From assembly GCF_012516315.1 (NCBI RefSeq), contig NZ_CP051185.1:1787403-1851402 (forward strand): a stretch of 64,000 nt of DNA, read 5' to 3'. This document shows positions 35,418 to 45,971 of the stretch, one piece after another. Each line of letters begins with the position of its first letter. Position 1 is the first letter of the stretch. The notes beneath the pieces were generated by a model, which did not search any database, had not been told where the DNA came from, and saw only the letters and a list, made by a program, of their open reading frames with translations. The position numbers were made by a program, and so were the translations under genes. This DNA comes from Limnospira fusiformis SAG 85.79. Lineage in GTDB: Bacteria > Cyanobacteriota > Cyanobacteriia > Cyanobacteriales > Microcoleaceae.

Positions 35418-36404
35418 TTATGTTAAAGCACCTCCACAACTAGAACCGCAGCCCGCAGTACAACCATAGCAATAGGCTTCAGTGTGGACGGTTTGAATGA
35501 TATCTAAACTGTCAGCTTCCAGAAGTGTTTGAACTGTGATATTTTGACCATCAGGGGTTCTGGCGGGTCGATTTTCCATCTGGTTAAAATCACAGTCGTA
35601 GACATTTCCCAGATAATCAATTGATAATTCATTCCGACACATGAGATTTTCCACGGTATCAGGATTATAGTGATCCGCCAAAAAATCTAAGTATTTATCG
35701 TGGAGTTTTTGACGCTGTAAAAATAACTTAGTGCGACCTATGGGAAGGTTGGTAATGGTGAGAAGTTGATTAAACTCAATATCGAATTTCTCTCGCAGAT
35801 AGACCTTATAGGCTTGTTGTAGGTTTTCCTGTTGGGGGGGGAGGGAAAAGCTGTCTGAGGTGGGTAAAGCTGGGTTATAGACTAGATCTAAAATCAGATC
35901 CGGCGCGTGACCATATCCTAGCTGGTTGAGTTTTTGAATGGCGGCGATCGAGTCTTGATATACCCCTGAACCTCTCATGCGATCGACATTATCTTGCAAA
36001 TAGCAGGGTAAAGATGCTATAATCCTGACTTGGTGGTGGCTACAGTAGGCGGGGATATCCTCAAATCCCTTAACCAAATAAATAGTTAAGTTGGAACGGA
36101 CAATTACTTGTTTATTGAGGGATTTCGCCACTTCTAATAATGGCTTAAAACCATAATTTATTTCGGGCGCACCACCAGTTAAATCTACCGTTTCAATTTG
36201 TGGAAAACGCCGAATTAACTCAATTAATTGTTCACAAATTTCTGGGGTTAATTCTTCGGTGCGTCGCGGACCAGCTTCTACATGACAATGAGTACAGGCG
36301 AGGTTACAGCGTTTTCCTAGATTAATCTGTAAAACCCTAATCGAGTTTTTGGTTAAAGGGGATTTAATTGTTTCGTGAAATGGTGCGATCGTGGTCTGAA
36401 TCAT
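35418..36404 (-). CDS. arsS: ArsS-like radical SAM protein (arsenosugar type)
   Basis: A 328-residue radical SAM protein. The cluster motif CNLACTHC holds Cys33, Cys37 and Cys40, followed by HVEAGPRRTEELT and LTGGAPE. The C-terminal Cys-rich end CYGCTAGCGSSCGGALT matches the rSAM/Cys-rich (DUF3641) family to which ArsS belongs. ArsS makes the 5'-deoxyadenosyl arsenical precursor of arsenosugars from methylated arsenic. The specific role is inferred from family and from the TVP38 neighbour. Confidence 0.8.
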   Translation of the reverse strand: MIQTTIAPFHETIKSPLTKNSIRVLQINLGKRCNLACTHCHVEAGPRRTEELTPEICEQLIELIRRFPQIETVDLTGGAPEINYGFKPLLEVAKSLNKQVIVRSNLTIYLVKGFEDIPAYCSHHQVRIIASLPCYLQDNVDRMRGSGVYQDSIAAIQKLNQLGYGHAPDLILDLVYNPALPTSDSFSLPPQQENLQQAYKVYLREKFDIEFNQLLTITNLPIGRTKLFLQRQKLHDKYLDFLADHYNPDTVENLMCRNELSIDYLGNVYDCDFNQMENRPARTPDGQNITVQTLLEADSLDIIQTVHTEAYCYGCTAGCGSSCGGALT

Positions 36405-36610
36405 GATTAATTGGCTAGTACTATGATGATCAGTTATTGTAACAACTATCTAGCTAAAATTACCGGAAATTTTGAAAACACAAGTTTCTTCCCCAGTCTA
36501 TCTCAGATACCATATTTATGCCATGGTTAGATCTAATCATAGCTGAAAATTTCTAAAATTATCCCATGTTTGGTAATCGCGGATACAGTCAATCAGGAGA
36601 GATGATATAA

Positions 36611-37957
36611 ATGCAAATCTTTGACCCAGAATCAAAAGAAGTTTTTTTATGGGAATGTTTATTAGTTTTGGTGATACTATACAATTTTGTTGTTATCCCA
36701 TTTCGCATAGCTTTTGATACCACTACTTCCCATTTATGGTTAGGGATAGATTTAGCCGCAGACTTAATTTTCATCATGGATATTTTCCTAAGATTTAGGA
36801 TGGCATATATTGACCAAGGAGAATGTATTACAGACCTGCAAAAAATCGCTCAAAATTACCGGGCTACATATTTGAAAATGAACCTAGCCGCTAGTCTCCC
36901 CCTGGATTTAATGGCTAGGCTATTTTTTCCTCAATTATCAGTATTGATATTGGCTATCCTCAGAATACCGAGGCTGTTGAGACTGTCGCAATTTTTTAGA
37001 ATTTTTCGGCGATGGGAGACTAATGTTAAAATTAATCCAGCCCTAGTGCGTATGACTGAGTTAGTGCTGATTATATTTCTGATTGATCATTGGGTCGCCT
37101 GTATCTGGTTTTGGATTGGTAAGTCAATGATTGCTTACGGAGACTCTTGGTTAATTAATTCTAACTTAGATACAGCCCCCATAGCTACCCAATATATGAA
37201 ATCTCTATATTGGTCAATTACTACTTTAACAACTGTCGGTTATGGCGATATTACCCCCACCAGTAACTTAGAGATTGCATTTACTTTAGTTGTAATGATT
37301 TTGGGGGTGTCTATGTATGCGTTTATTATTGGTAATGTGGCTTCTGTGGTCAGTAGTTTAGATGCTAGTCAGGCTAGGTTTAGAGAACAACTTGATCAAG
37401 TTCAGTCTTATATGCGCGATCGCCAAATTCCCGCTTTTTTACAGGCGCAGGTTAGGGACTACTATCAATATCTGTGGGAATGCAACCGAGACACATCATT
37501 TGACCGGGATTTTCTTGATGAAATCCCCAATTCTTTAAAAACCAAAATTTATCTGTATTTGTATCAGGAATTATTGGAAAAAGTCCCCCTATTTAAAGAT
37601 GCTGATCCGGCTTGTATTGAAGCCTTAGTGGTTAAACTAAAGCCGAGAATATTGCCACCTAATGACTATATAATTAGGGAGGAACAGTTAGGACATGAAA
37701 TGTATTTTATCCAACGGGGAGAAGTGCAAGCCTTTTCCGAGAAAACTGGAAAAGTATATAGAATCATGTCAGCCGGGTCATTTTTTGGCGAAATTGCTCT
37801 ACTTTATTCTACCCGTCGCACAGCTTCGGTTAAAACCCTCAGCTATTGTGAGCTTTTTGTGCTGTTAAAAGAAGATTTTGACAGTGTTTTAGAAAACTAT
37901 CCGCAATTTTCTAAAAAAGTCAAAGAAATCGCCGAACAGCGGTATAATACGGAATAA
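36611..37957 (+). CDS. Cyclic-nucleotide-gated potassium channel
   Basis: A 448-residue channel. It has six membrane segments (about 15-200 and a last one near 230). The voltage-sensor S4 holds RIPRLLRLSQFFRIFRRWE. The pore loop has TTVGYGDITP at about 206-215, the K+ selectivity filter. A C-linker leads to a cNMP-binding domain with GSFFGEIALLYSTRRTASVK, the phosphate-binding cassette. It sits in the inner or thylakoid membrane. CAGGAGAG precedes the ATG. Confidence 0.9.
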   Translation: MQIFDPESKEVFLWECLLVLVILYNFVVIPFRIAFDTTTSHLWLGIDLAADLIFIMDIFLRFRMAYIDQGECITDLQKIAQNYRATYLKMNLAASLPLDLMARLFFPQLSVLILAILRIPRLLRLSQFFRIFRRWETNVKINPALVRMTELVLIIFLIDHWVACIWFWIGKSMIAYGDSWLINSNLDTAPIATQYMKSLYWSITTLTTVGYGDITPTSNLEIAFTLVVMILGVSMYAFIIGNVASVVSSLDASQARFREQLDQVQSYMRDRQIPAFLQAQVRDYYQYLWECNRDTSFDRDFLDEIPNSLKTKIYLYLYQELLEKVPLFKDADPACIEALVVKLKPRILPPNDYIIREEQLGHEMYFIQRGEVQAFSEKTGKVYRIMSAGSFFGEIALLYSTRRTASVKTLSYCELFVLLKEDFDSVLENYPQFSKKVKEIAEQRYNTE

Positions 37958-37975
37958 TTAATCAGAAAAGAAAAT

Positions 37976-38266
37976 TCATAACAATTCTTCAAATGGTGGG
38001 ATGCTAGAGTTATTACTAGGTTGAGCATTAATATCCAATCGATTCATGATATAGACAACCCCCGCCGCAATAAACAACCCTAAAACTAAGCCAATAACTA
38101 CTAGAAACAGAAAGGAATTTTTGAGATTTTTAACCACTCGCGGATCATATTCATTAAATTGCAGGTCTTCGATTTCTGATTCCGAGGGATGATGGATATT
38201 GCTTAATCCATTGGGGGATTGATGATTTTTATGAGAATTAGGGTTCTGATGGGAAAATGGATTCAT
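37976..38266 (-). CDS. Small single-pass membrane protein
   Basis: A 96-residue protein from ATG 38266, where AGGAAAG lies 5 bases upstream; a longer start at 38341 lacks a ribosome site. It has an Asn/His-rich N-terminal, then EDLQFNEYDPRVVKNLKNS and a membrane helix FLFLVVIGLVLGLFIAAGVV. No family is assigned. Its 3' end lies 18 bases from the channel gene stop (convergent). Confidence 0.65.
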   Translation of the reverse strand: MNPFSHQNPNSHKNHQSPNGLSNIHHPSESEIEDLQFNEYDPRVVKNLKNSFLFLVVIGLVLGLFIAAGVVYIMNRLDINAQPSNNSSIPPFEELL

Positions 38267-38466
38267 GAGCTTTCCTGGTATCAACAAGACAAGACTATAT
38301 ACAATTATATCATATATGGTTTTCACCAGACCAGCGGCCATAAGTCTTTTGTGAATTTACCCCCCCACATACTAAGCAACCCTTGTGTCAATCATTGGCT
38401 AGTGAAGGCGGGTTCATTATTGTGATTGACCTGGTGGGTCAGCAGCCGACGAGAATAGGTAAAATC

Positions 38467-38495
38467 AAAAAATCCCCCCAGCAGTTGGGGGGGGA
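38467..38495 (-). terminator. Rho-independent terminator of ndhD
   Basis: On the minus strand a CCCCCCA/TGGGGGG stem with a 5-base loop is followed by TTTTTT. It lies 34 bases past the ndhD stop at 38529. Confidence 0.85.
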
Positions 38496-38528
38496 ATGAT
38501 TAATTAGGTATTGAATTGGTTAAATTGG

Positions 38529-40133
38529 TTAATTCTCAGACAGGGACTTACCGATAATGGGAGCATTTAGAGAAACCAATTCTTGAGTATTGGTAGCAAT
38601 GGGATTATTGTTAACCAAAGTGGGGACAGACTGCCGCATTAAAGCGGTGAGTTGAGTTGTGGTTGAATCATACATTTGTGTTACCACTTTGGGATATAAC
38701 CCAATGCCAATTATCGGCACTAATAAACAGGCGATAACGAAGACCTCCCGGGGTTCTGCATCTACGAGTTTTTCGTGGGAGGTGAGTTCCTGATTTTCAG
38801 GGCCATAGAGAATTTCCCGCAGCATGGACAGCAGATAAATTGGGGTAATAATTACACCTACGGCGGCGAGGAAGACGACTAAGACTTTAAAGGTGGCATT
38901 GTAAGCGTCACTGGTAGCAATACCAATAAACACCATTAATTCAGCCACAAATCCACTCATTCCAGGTAGGGCTAGAGATGCCATTGAACAAGTAGTCCAC
39001 ATGGCAAAAACTTTCTTCATCTTTAAACCAACCCCCCCCATTTCATCTAACATGAGGGTATGGGTGCGGTCATAAGTACAGCCGACCAGGAAGAATAAAC
39101 TAGCCCCAATTAAGCCATGGGAAATCATCTGCAACATGGCACCACTGAGGCCTATTTCTGTGAATGAGCCCATACCAATTAACACAAACCCCATGTGAGA
39201 AATTGAGGAATAGGCAATTTTGCGCTTGAGGTTGCGTTGGGCGAAAGAAGTGAAGGCGGCATAGACGATGTTAACTACGCCTAAAATCACTAAAATGGGG
39301 GCGAAGGTGGCATGGGCATCGGGTAGCATTCCCACATTCATGCGTAGCAAGGCATAACCGCCCATTTTTAGGAGGATACCCGCTAGTAACATATGGGCGG
39401 GGGCGGTAGCTTCTCCGTGGGCATCAGGTAGCCAGGTGTGAAGGGGAAAAATGGGTAATTTGACCCCGTATGCAATCAGAAAGCCACCATACAGGAGTAA
39501 TTGTAGTTTAATGGGGAAGTCCTTAATGGCGATCGCCTGCATATCAAAGGTAACAGCATCGCCATAGAAAGCCATAGTCAGGGCTGCCACCAAAATAAAC
39601 AGGGAACCGCCTGCGGTATACAAAATAAACTTAGTAGCCGCATACAGGCGCTTTTTACCGCCCCAAATTGAAAGAATTAGGTAAACCGGAACTAATTCCA
39701 ACTCCCAAACCAGGAAGAATAACAACATATCCTGGACAGCGAAAACGGCAATCTGACCGCCATACATCGCCAACATTAGGAAGTAGAAAAGTTTGGGCTT
39801 AAAAGTCACTGGCCAAGCGGCTAAAATCGCTAGGGTGGTGATAAATCCGGTGAGGATAATTAGGGGCATAGATAAGCCATCAGCCCCCACAGACCAACTC
39901 AAACCGATTTCGGGCAGCCAGTCATAACGTTCTACCAACTGTAAACCGGGGGTATTCAAGTCATAGCCAGTACAGAAGGCATAAACAATAATTGAAAAGT
40001 CAATCAATCCCACGATTAGGGCATACCAGCGCACCGTTTTCCCTTCTTTATCAGGGATAAACGGTAGAAAAAGTGATGCCACAATGGGAAACAGAATTGT
40101 AATCGTCAGCCAAGGAAAATTAGCCATTGTCAT
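38529..40133 (-). CDS. ndhD: NDH-1 subunit 4, NdhD
   Basis: A 534-residue NAD(P)H-quinone oxidoreductase chain 4, about 14 membrane segments, part of the proton-pumping arm of the cyanobacterial NDH-1 complex (respiration and cyclic electron flow). Signatures are [40 protein letters not shown] and [12 protein letters not shown]; the Glu in MMWELE-type helices and Lys in VKLPIF are retained. It lies 139 bases downstream of ndhF in the same direction, so likely one unit. A second ndhD is at 42706. Confidence 0.95.
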   Translation of the reverse strand: MTMANFPWLTITILFPIVASLFLPFIPDKEGKTVRWYALIVGLIDFSIIVYAFCTGYDLNTPGLQLVERYDWLPEIGLSWSVGADGLSMPLIILTGFITTLAILAAWPVTFKPKLFYFLMLAMYGGQIAVFAVQDMLLFFLVWELELVPVYLILSIWGGKKRLYAATKFILYTAGGSLFILVAALTMAFYGDAVTFDMQAIAIKDFPIKLQLLLYGGFLIAYGVKLPIFPLHTWLPDAHGEATAPAHMLLAGILLKMGGYALLRMNVGMLPDAHATFAPILVILGVVNIVYAAFTSFAQRNLKRKIAYSSISHMGFVLIGMGSFTEIGLSGAMLQMISHGLIGASLFFLVGCTYDRTHTLMLDEMGGVGLKMKKVFAMWTTCSMASLALPGMSGFVAELMVFIGIATSDAYNATFKVLVVFLAAVGVIITPIYLLSMLREILYGPENQELTSHEKLVDAEPREVFVIACLLVPIIGIGLYPKVVTQMYDSTTTQLTALMRQSVPTLVNNNPIATNTQELVSLNAPIIGKSLSEN

Positions 40134-40272
40134 GTTTTAGTTGTCCTTTCACGCTTAGGACACAAGCGCCAATCATTCACTACAAGATTGGGAAAGTGTT
40201 GTGAATCTAATGGTTAGTTAAACCGGAGATTTTCCACTTCCCCAAATTACGGAAACACGGGGGTAATTGCAG

Positions 40273-42345
40273 TTAGCCAATGCCGGAAAATACGACAAAG
40301 CCGAGGACTGCTACAAATACAATTAGGGCGTAAAATTGAGCGCGACCATTCTCTAAGTATTTGAGACCTTCTCCGGTGACTAAAGCGACTAAACCTGTTA
40401 AGTTAACAGCACCATCAACAACTCGATAGTCAACTTCGAGAATTTGACGGGCGAGGCGGCGACTTCCTTTGACAAAAAGGAGGTCATTAATATCGTCGAG
40501 ATACCATTTGTTTAGGGAGAATTGGTAAAGAGGTTGGATTTTTTTAGCGATCGCATTTGGAGCTATTTGATGTTTCAAGTACATCAAGGATGCCAAAGTA
40601 ATACCAATCAAAGCAATGCCAACGGAACTCCCCGCCATAATCACAAATTCGCCGAGTTCAAACTCAGCCAAATGTTCCATAACCTCGGCTATTGACTCCC
40701 CAGGAGCATGAATAAACATCTCGAAATAGTTATTAAAGGGAGTTCCTAATAACCCAATAAACACAGAGGGAACAGCCAAAGCCATCAAAGCTATAGTCAT
40801 AGTCCAGGGAGACTCATGGGGGCTATCACTATGACCATGACCGTGATTATGACCATGACCATGATCATCGCTATGTAGTTCCTCTGGGTTCATCGCACCC
40901 GGACCAAAGGCATAATTAGGGCCGTTAGCCTCCGCCGTTAGCTGTTGCTGTATGGTTGTATCATTACCCCGAAATTGACCTTCAAAGGTACTGAAATACA
41001 TACGGAACATATAAAATGCCGTAATACCAGCCGTTAGCCAGCCTACCACCCACAAGGCAGGATTAGAAGCAAAGGCACTGCTGAGAATCTCATCTTTTGA
41101 CCAGAAGCCAGCAAAGGGGGGAATGCCGCAAATAGCCAGAGTCCCAATCAAAAAGCAGGTGCTAGTGATGGGCATATATTTCCGCAGTCCCCCCATTAGT
41201 CGCATATCCTGGGCTAGAACCGGGTCGTGCCCGACTACGGCTTCCATACCATGAATAACCGAACCGGAACACAGGAACAACATTGCCTTAAAGTAGGCGT
41301 GGGTCATTAGGTGGAACAGTCCGGCGCTATAAGCACCGACACCCATTGCCATGACCATATAGCCTAGTTGGGAAATGGTGGAGTAGGCGAGTCCTTTTTT
41401 GATGTCGTTTTGGGTGATAGCGATACTAGCGCCTAGAAATGCAGTAAAGCAACCTGTCCAGGCGATCGTAGTCATCACCACGGGGATACCCTCAAACACC
41501 GGGTACATTCTGGCGATCAGGAATACCCCAGCCGCTACCATGGTGGCGGCGTGAATGAGAGCGGAAATCGGGGTCGGGCCTTCCATTGCGTCTGGAAGCC
41601 AAACATGGAGGGGAAATTGAGCCGATTTCGCCACGGGACCTAAGAACACTAGGATGGCAAATAGAGCAGCCAGCGCCCCACTAATGGACCCGCTTTCTAC
41701 TAGGTGTTCTAGACGAGACCCCATTAACTCAAATTCAAAGGTGTTAGTCGCCCAATATAAACCGAGGATCCCTAACAGCAGACCGAAGTCACCGACACGG
41801 TTAGTGATGAAGGCTTTTTGACAGGCATCTGCTGCTGGTTTGCGATCGTACCAAAACCCGATCAGTAGGTAGGAAGATACCCCCACCAATTCCCAGAAAA
41901 TATAGACTTGTAGCAGGTTGGGACAAACTACCAGACCCAACATAGACGAGCTAAATAGGCTCAGATAGGCATAAAAACGAACATATCCTGGATCATGAGC
42001 CATATACCCGTCGGTGTAGACCATTACCAATAGGGCTACAGTCGTGACGATCGCCAACATCACAGCGGTCAGATGGTCAATTGTGTAGCCCATACTGATT
42101 TTAAAGTCTCCAGCCGCCGCCCACTCAATTATACGAGTGTAGGATTCATGGCCGTTGATTTGACTGGCTAGGAGAGCAAAGGACAAAACCATTGATGCAC
42201 CTAACAGGGAAATCAGGAATATAGCGCTTCCCTGTCTAATTTTGTTAGTGGCTTTGTTCAATGAGATTAGCCCTATGCCTACCAGCATTGCACCAAAGAG
42301 GGGCAACACCGGAATTAACCAGGCATATTGATAAAGGGGTTCCAT
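40273..42345 (-). CDS. ndhF: NDH-1 subunit 5, NdhF
   Basis: A 690-residue NdhF from MEPLYQYAWLIPVLPLFGAM, the family start; the frame is open 171 bases further upstream but those residues are atypical. Signatures include SYLLIGFWYDRKPAADACQK, PLHVWLPDAMEGPTPISALI and STISQLGYMVMAMGVGAYS. The lateral helix is in the C-terminal third. A His-rich loop (DDHGHGHNHGHGHSDSPH) lies at about residue 500. The presence of NdhF plus NdhD suggests a module of an NDH-1L-type complex. Confidence 0.95.
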   Translation of the reverse strand: MEPLYQYAWLIPVLPLFGAMLVGIGLISLNKATNKIRQGSAIFLISLLGASMVLSFALLASQINGHESYTRIIEWAAAGDFKISMGYTIDHLTAVMLAIVTTVALLVMVYTDGYMAHDPGYVRFYAYLSLFSSSMLGLVVCPNLLQVYIFWELVGVSSYLLIGFWYDRKPAADACQKAFITNRVGDFGLLLGILGLYWATNTFEFELMGSRLEHLVESGSISGALAALFAILVFLGPVAKSAQFPLHVWLPDAMEGPTPISALIHAATMVAAGVFLIARMYPVFEGIPVVMTTIAWTGCFTAFLGASIAITQNDIKKGLAYSTISQLGYMVMAMGVGAYSAGLFHLMTHAYFKAMLFLCSGSVIHGMEAVVGHDPVLAQDMRLMGGLRKYMPITSTCFLIGTLAICGIPPFAGFWSKDEILSSAFASNPALWVVGWLTAGITAFYMFRMYFSTFEGQFRGNDTTIQQQLTAEANGPNYAFGPGAMNPEELHSDDHGHGHNHGHGHSDSPHESPWTMTIALMALAVPSVFIGLLGTPFNNYFEMFIHAPGESIAEVMEHLAEFELGEFVIMAGSSVGIALIGITLASLMYLKHQIAPNAIAKKIQPLYQFSLNKWYLDDINDLLFVKGSRRLARQILEVDYRVVDGAVNLTGLVALVTGEGLKYLENGRAQFYALIVFVAVLGFVVFSGIG

Positions 42346-42705
42346 AACTGATGACAGCTTTATACTTCTTAACAAATGGGTTAAACCGATCCCAATTGTG
42401 ACACAGAGTTTGTCGCTTCTGAATAAATATCCATCTTTTTCAACCAAAGTCCCTAGAAGTGGTCCACCGACCCCATTTTTTAATAGACTCAAATGAGTTG
42501 ACATACCTATAACCATAGACTATAATCAATCTTGACAGTCAAGGATCACCCAGGACACAAAAAAAAACAAAGCCTGAAACCCTGACTGTCAAGTGAATTC
42601 AGACAATCTCGAAACAAAATTTGCCAAAAGGCTTAACAAAACTTTACTCTTTGAGTATAATTCACTAACAACCAACCAATAGGTATTTATTCTCACACAC
42701 TGACC
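42346..42705. promoter_or_regulatory. Divergent promoter region between ndhF and the second ndhD
   Basis: A 360-bp gene-free stretch between divergent NDH-1 genes, containing AT-rich runs near 42640-42690 and a repeated TGACAGTCAAG/CTGTCAAGTG word at 42533-42593. No transcription-factor site can be named by eye. Confidence 0.4.
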
Positions 42706-44331
42706 ATGAGCAGTCAAATTCCCTGGTTAACAGCAATTATCCTATTTCCCCTGTTGGCATCCTTTGCCATTCCCCTAATTCCCGACCGAGAAGGCAAAAC
42801 TATCCGCTGGTATGCCCTAGGAGTCGGTTTGCTCGACTTAGTTCTGACAATTGTATGCTTCTTTTCTAACTACAATCTCAACGATTCAACATTCCAACTA
42901 GCCGAAACCTATAGTTGGATTCCCCAATTAGGCATGAACTGGTCAGTAGCAGTAGACGGCCTATCAATGCCCCTAATCGTGCTAACAGGTTTCGTTAATA
43001 CATTAGCTATTCTAGCTTCCTGGCGCGTCACCAACAAGCCCAGACTATTTTATTTCCTCTTATTAGTGCTGTACTCCGCCCAAATGGGGGTATTCGCAGC
43101 CCAAGACCTGCTATTATTTTTCCTGATGTGGGAACTAGAACTGGTTCCCGTTTATATCCTGATTTCCATCTGGGGTGGAGCCAAGCGCCTCTATGCAGCT
43201 ACTAAATTCATCCTATATACTGCCCTAGGTTCCATCTTCATCCTAGCCGCCGCCCTAGCCATGGCATTCTACGGCTCCAACCCCAGTTTCGACATTAGCA
43301 CCCTCGCTCACAAAAACTATCCCCTAGCCTTAGAATTATTCTTGTATGCAGGCTTCCTAATTGCCTTCGCCGTCAAACTCCCTATCTTCCCCCTCCACAC
43401 ATGGCTACCTGATGCTCATAGCGAAGCATCCGCCCCTGTATCAATGATTTTAGCGGGTGTTCTGCTCAAAATGGGTGGTTACGGCTTAATCCGCATGAAC
43501 ATGGAAATGCTACCCAACGCTCACCTGTATTTTGCCCCAATTCTGGCAATTCTAGGAGTGGTTAATATTGTCTACGGTGCATTAAGCGCCTTTGCTCAAG
43601 ATAACCTCAAACGTCGATTAGCTTGTTCCTCTATCTCCCACATGGGTTTTGTCCTCCTGGGTATTGCTTCCTTAACTGAATTGGGACTGAACGGCGCGGT
43701 TCTGCAAATGATTTCCCACGGTTTAATCGCCGCCATGCTGTTCTTCCTAGCAGGTGTTACCTACGAACGTACCCACACCCTATCAATGGCAAAATTAGGC
43801 GGTATGGCTAAGGATATGCCTAAAGTGTTTGCCCTCTTCACTGCTGGTTCAATGGCTTCTTTAGCACTACCTGGAATGAGTGGTTTTGTCGGAGAATTAA
43901 CTATCTTCCTCGGTATCACAACTAGCGATATCTACAGTTCCAGCTTCAAAATTGTAGTGATTGGTTTAGCTGCTGTCGGTCTAATTTTAACCCCCATTTA
44001 TTTACTGAACCTATTGCGGGTTGTCTTCTACGGTGAAAATAGTGGCGGATTCAACATTGATAAATATCTGGGAGATGCCCAACCTCGCGAAGTGATGATT
44101 GCTACCTGTTTGCTATTACCAATTATCGGGATTGGTTTATATCCCAAAGTAGCTACTCAAACCTATGATGTAAAAACTGTTGAAGTTGCTTCTCAAGTCC
44201 GTGAAATCTTCCCGGTATTTGCTCAACAACAACGCGGTTCGGTGCTTTACTCAGGCGGGTTTGTAGCTCCCAAAATCGCCCCCGATACCTCGGTAGAAGC
44301 TCTCCTACCTACTAACGATTCTAACGCCTAG
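42706..44331 (+). CDS. ndhD: NDH-1 subunit 4, second NdhD
   Basis: A 541-residue NdhD with the same core signatures ([52 protein letters not shown]). It differs from the 38529 copy throughout, so it is an old paralogue rather than a recent duplicate. Paralogous NdhD subunits define different NDH-1 forms in cyanobacteria; which form uses this copy cannot be told here. It is divergent from ndhF. A terminator hairpin follows the stop. Confidence 0.93.
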   Translation: MSSQIPWLTAIILFPLLASFAIPLIPDREGKTIRWYALGVGLLDLVLTIVCFFSNYNLNDSTFQLAETYSWIPQLGMNWSVAVDGLSMPLIVLTGFVNTLAILASWRVTNKPRLFYFLLLVLYSAQMGVFAAQDLLLFFLMWELELVPVYILISIWGGAKRLYAATKFILYTALGSIFILAAALAMAFYGSNPSFDISTLAHKNYPLALELFLYAGFLIAFAVKLPIFPLHTWLPDAHSEASAPVSMILAGVLLKMGGYGLIRMNMEMLPNAHLYFAPILAILGVVNIVYGALSAFAQDNLKRRLACSSISHMGFVLLGIASLTELGLNGAVLQMISHGLIAAMLFFLAGVTYERTHTLSMAKLGGMAKDMPKVFALFTAGSMASLALPGMSGFVGELTIFLGITTSDIYSSSFKIVVIGLAAVGLILTPIYLLNLLRVVFYGENSGGFNIDKYLGDAQPREVMIATCLLLPIIGIGLYPKVATQTYDVKTVEVASQVREIFPVFAQQQRGSVLYSGGFVAPKIAPDTSVEALLPTNDSNA

Positions 44332-44369
44332 AATCGTGTGTAATTAACCGCTAAATCAACAAATAAATA

Positions 44370-44402
44370 AAGACGGAAGGTTGGTAATATCTTCCGTCTT
44401 TT
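44370..44402 (+). terminator. Terminator after the second ndhD
   Basis: AAGACGGAAG pairs exactly with CTTCCGTCTT (10 bp, 11-base loop) and is followed by TT. It lies between convergent ndhD and the UDP-glucose dehydrogenase gene and may serve both. Confidence 0.85.
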
Positions 44403-44490
44403 AATTGGGGAGAAACCAGATTTATCAATATATCCAATATATCTCTTTCTGATTAGTGATAATTAGCAGATTAAACTAACTCATGATAAG

Positions 44491-45864
44491 TTAGTGTCCA
44501 ATTCCCACATATTGGAAACCAAGTTCTTGGAGTTTTTCGCGGTCTAAGAAATTCCGACCATCGATGATAACAGGACTGTGCATAGATTTAACCATTTTGG
44601 CATAGTTAAGGTTTTGGAACTGTTCCCAATCGGTTACTAAGACCAAAGCATCACAACCCTCAGCCATCAATTCTGGGTCGGTTTCCACCATCACATTAGA
44701 CAGACCATGACGCATTCCGCTTTGGGAAATAATCGGGTCATAGGCTTTCACCCTGGCTCCCAAACGGCTGAGTTGTTCAATCAAATTCAAAGCGGGTGCA
44801 TCCCGCATATCATCAGTATCCGGCTTAAAGGTTAACCCCAGTAAACCAATGGTTTTCCCTTTCAGAATTTTGAGAACTTGCTGCAATTTTTCGATCGCAA
44901 TTACCCGCTGCTGATTATTGACCTCTACGGCTGATTTCAACAGTTTGGCATCATAATTATAATCATCGGCGGTATGAATTAAAGCCGAGACATCTTTAGG
45001 GAAACAGGACCCCCCCCAACCAATACCAGCTTGCAGGAATTTGTTACCAATACGGGAGTCTAAACCGATACCAGTGGCTACCTGTTTAACATCAGCACCA
45101 ACGCGATCGCAAATATTGGCGATTTCATTAATAAAACTGATTTTAGTCGCCAGGAAGGAATTAGCCGCATATTTGACCATTTCCGCAGAACTTAAATCAG
45201 TCATCACCACCGGAACCGGAGGTAAATCGGGATCATCAGCATATTTACGGTCTACAATGGGTTGATATAATTCCTGCATCAGACCCAAAGCCTTTTGGCT
45301 ATTGCTTCCCAAAACAATGCGATCGGGATTAAAAGTATCAAAAATCGCCGAACCTTCCCGCAGAAATTCCGGGTTACTAACCACATCAAACTGCAATTCT
45401 CCCGCCGACCCAGAAGTTCCTTGTTCCTTTTGTTGTTCAGTAAAACCATCAAGAACAATCATCCGCACCCAGTCCCCCGAACCGATAGGAACCGTAGACT
45501 TATTCACCACCACCTTATAACCAGATCCACGGGTCAAATTAGCGCCAATTCCTCGCGCCACTGCTTCCACATATCGAGTGTCACTTTCTCCTGTTGGTAG
45601 GGGAGGGGTTCCCACCGCAATAAACAAAATATCCCCATGTTCAACCCCAGCTTTCAGGTCAGAAGTAAAAGACAACTTCCCAGACTCCGCACAGGACTTC
45701 ATCAACTCCGAAAGTCCCGGCTCATAAATTGGGGACTGTCCCGACTTCATCAACTTAACTTTTTCTTCGTTGTTGTCCACACAAATCACATCATGACCTG
45801 TATGAGCCAAACAAACCCCGGTTACTAAACCCACATATCCAGTACCGATTACACAAACACGCAT
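44491..45864 (-). CDS. ugd: UDP-glucose 6-dehydrogenase
   Basis: A 457-residue enzyme from MRVCVIGTGYVG, with GAGGAAG just upstream; a methionine 27 bases further out is less likely. It has a Rossmann NAD site GTGYVGLVTGVCLA, catalytic Lys/Asn in SFLATKISFINEIANICDRV, and the active-site Cys in GWGGSCFPKD. It oxidises UDP-glucose to UDP-glucuronate. The next gene upstream (46910-45972) uses that product, so the two form a UDP-sugar pathway, probably for exopolysaccharide. Confidence 0.93.
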   Translation of the reverse strand: MRVCVIGTGYVGLVTGVCLAHTGHDVICVDNNEEKVKLMKSGQSPIYEPGLSELMKSCAESGKLSFTSDLKAGVEHGDILFIAVGTPPLPTGESDTRYVEAVARGIGANLTRGSGYKVVVNKSTVPIGSGDWVRMIVLDGFTEQQKEQGTSGSAGELQFDVVSNPEFLREGSAIFDTFNPDRIVLGSNSQKALGLMQELYQPIVDRKYADDPDLPPVPVVMTDLSSAEMVKYAANSFLATKISFINEIANICDRVGADVKQVATGIGLDSRIGNKFLQAGIGWGGSCFPKDVSALIHTADDYNYDAKLLKSAVEVNNQQRVIAIEKLQQVLKILKGKTIGLLGLTFKPDTDDMRDAPALNLIEQLSRLGARVKAYDPIISQSGMRHGLSNVMVETDPELMAEGCDALVLVTDWEQFQNLNYAKMVKSMHSPVIIDGRNFLDREKLQELGFQYVGIGH

Positions 45865-45971
45865 ACAAACTTCCTCAAATGATTGATACAACAGGAGTTA
45901 TAGCAGTGCCATGATTTATTAGCACAACCATTTAGAATTGTAGAAGACCCATCAATCGGCAATTACCTAAA

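Noticed and set aside
42346-42516. N-terminal extension of NdhF by 57 residues
   Set aside because: NdhF proteins start MEPLYQY; the extension lacks membrane features and lies in the divergent promoter region.
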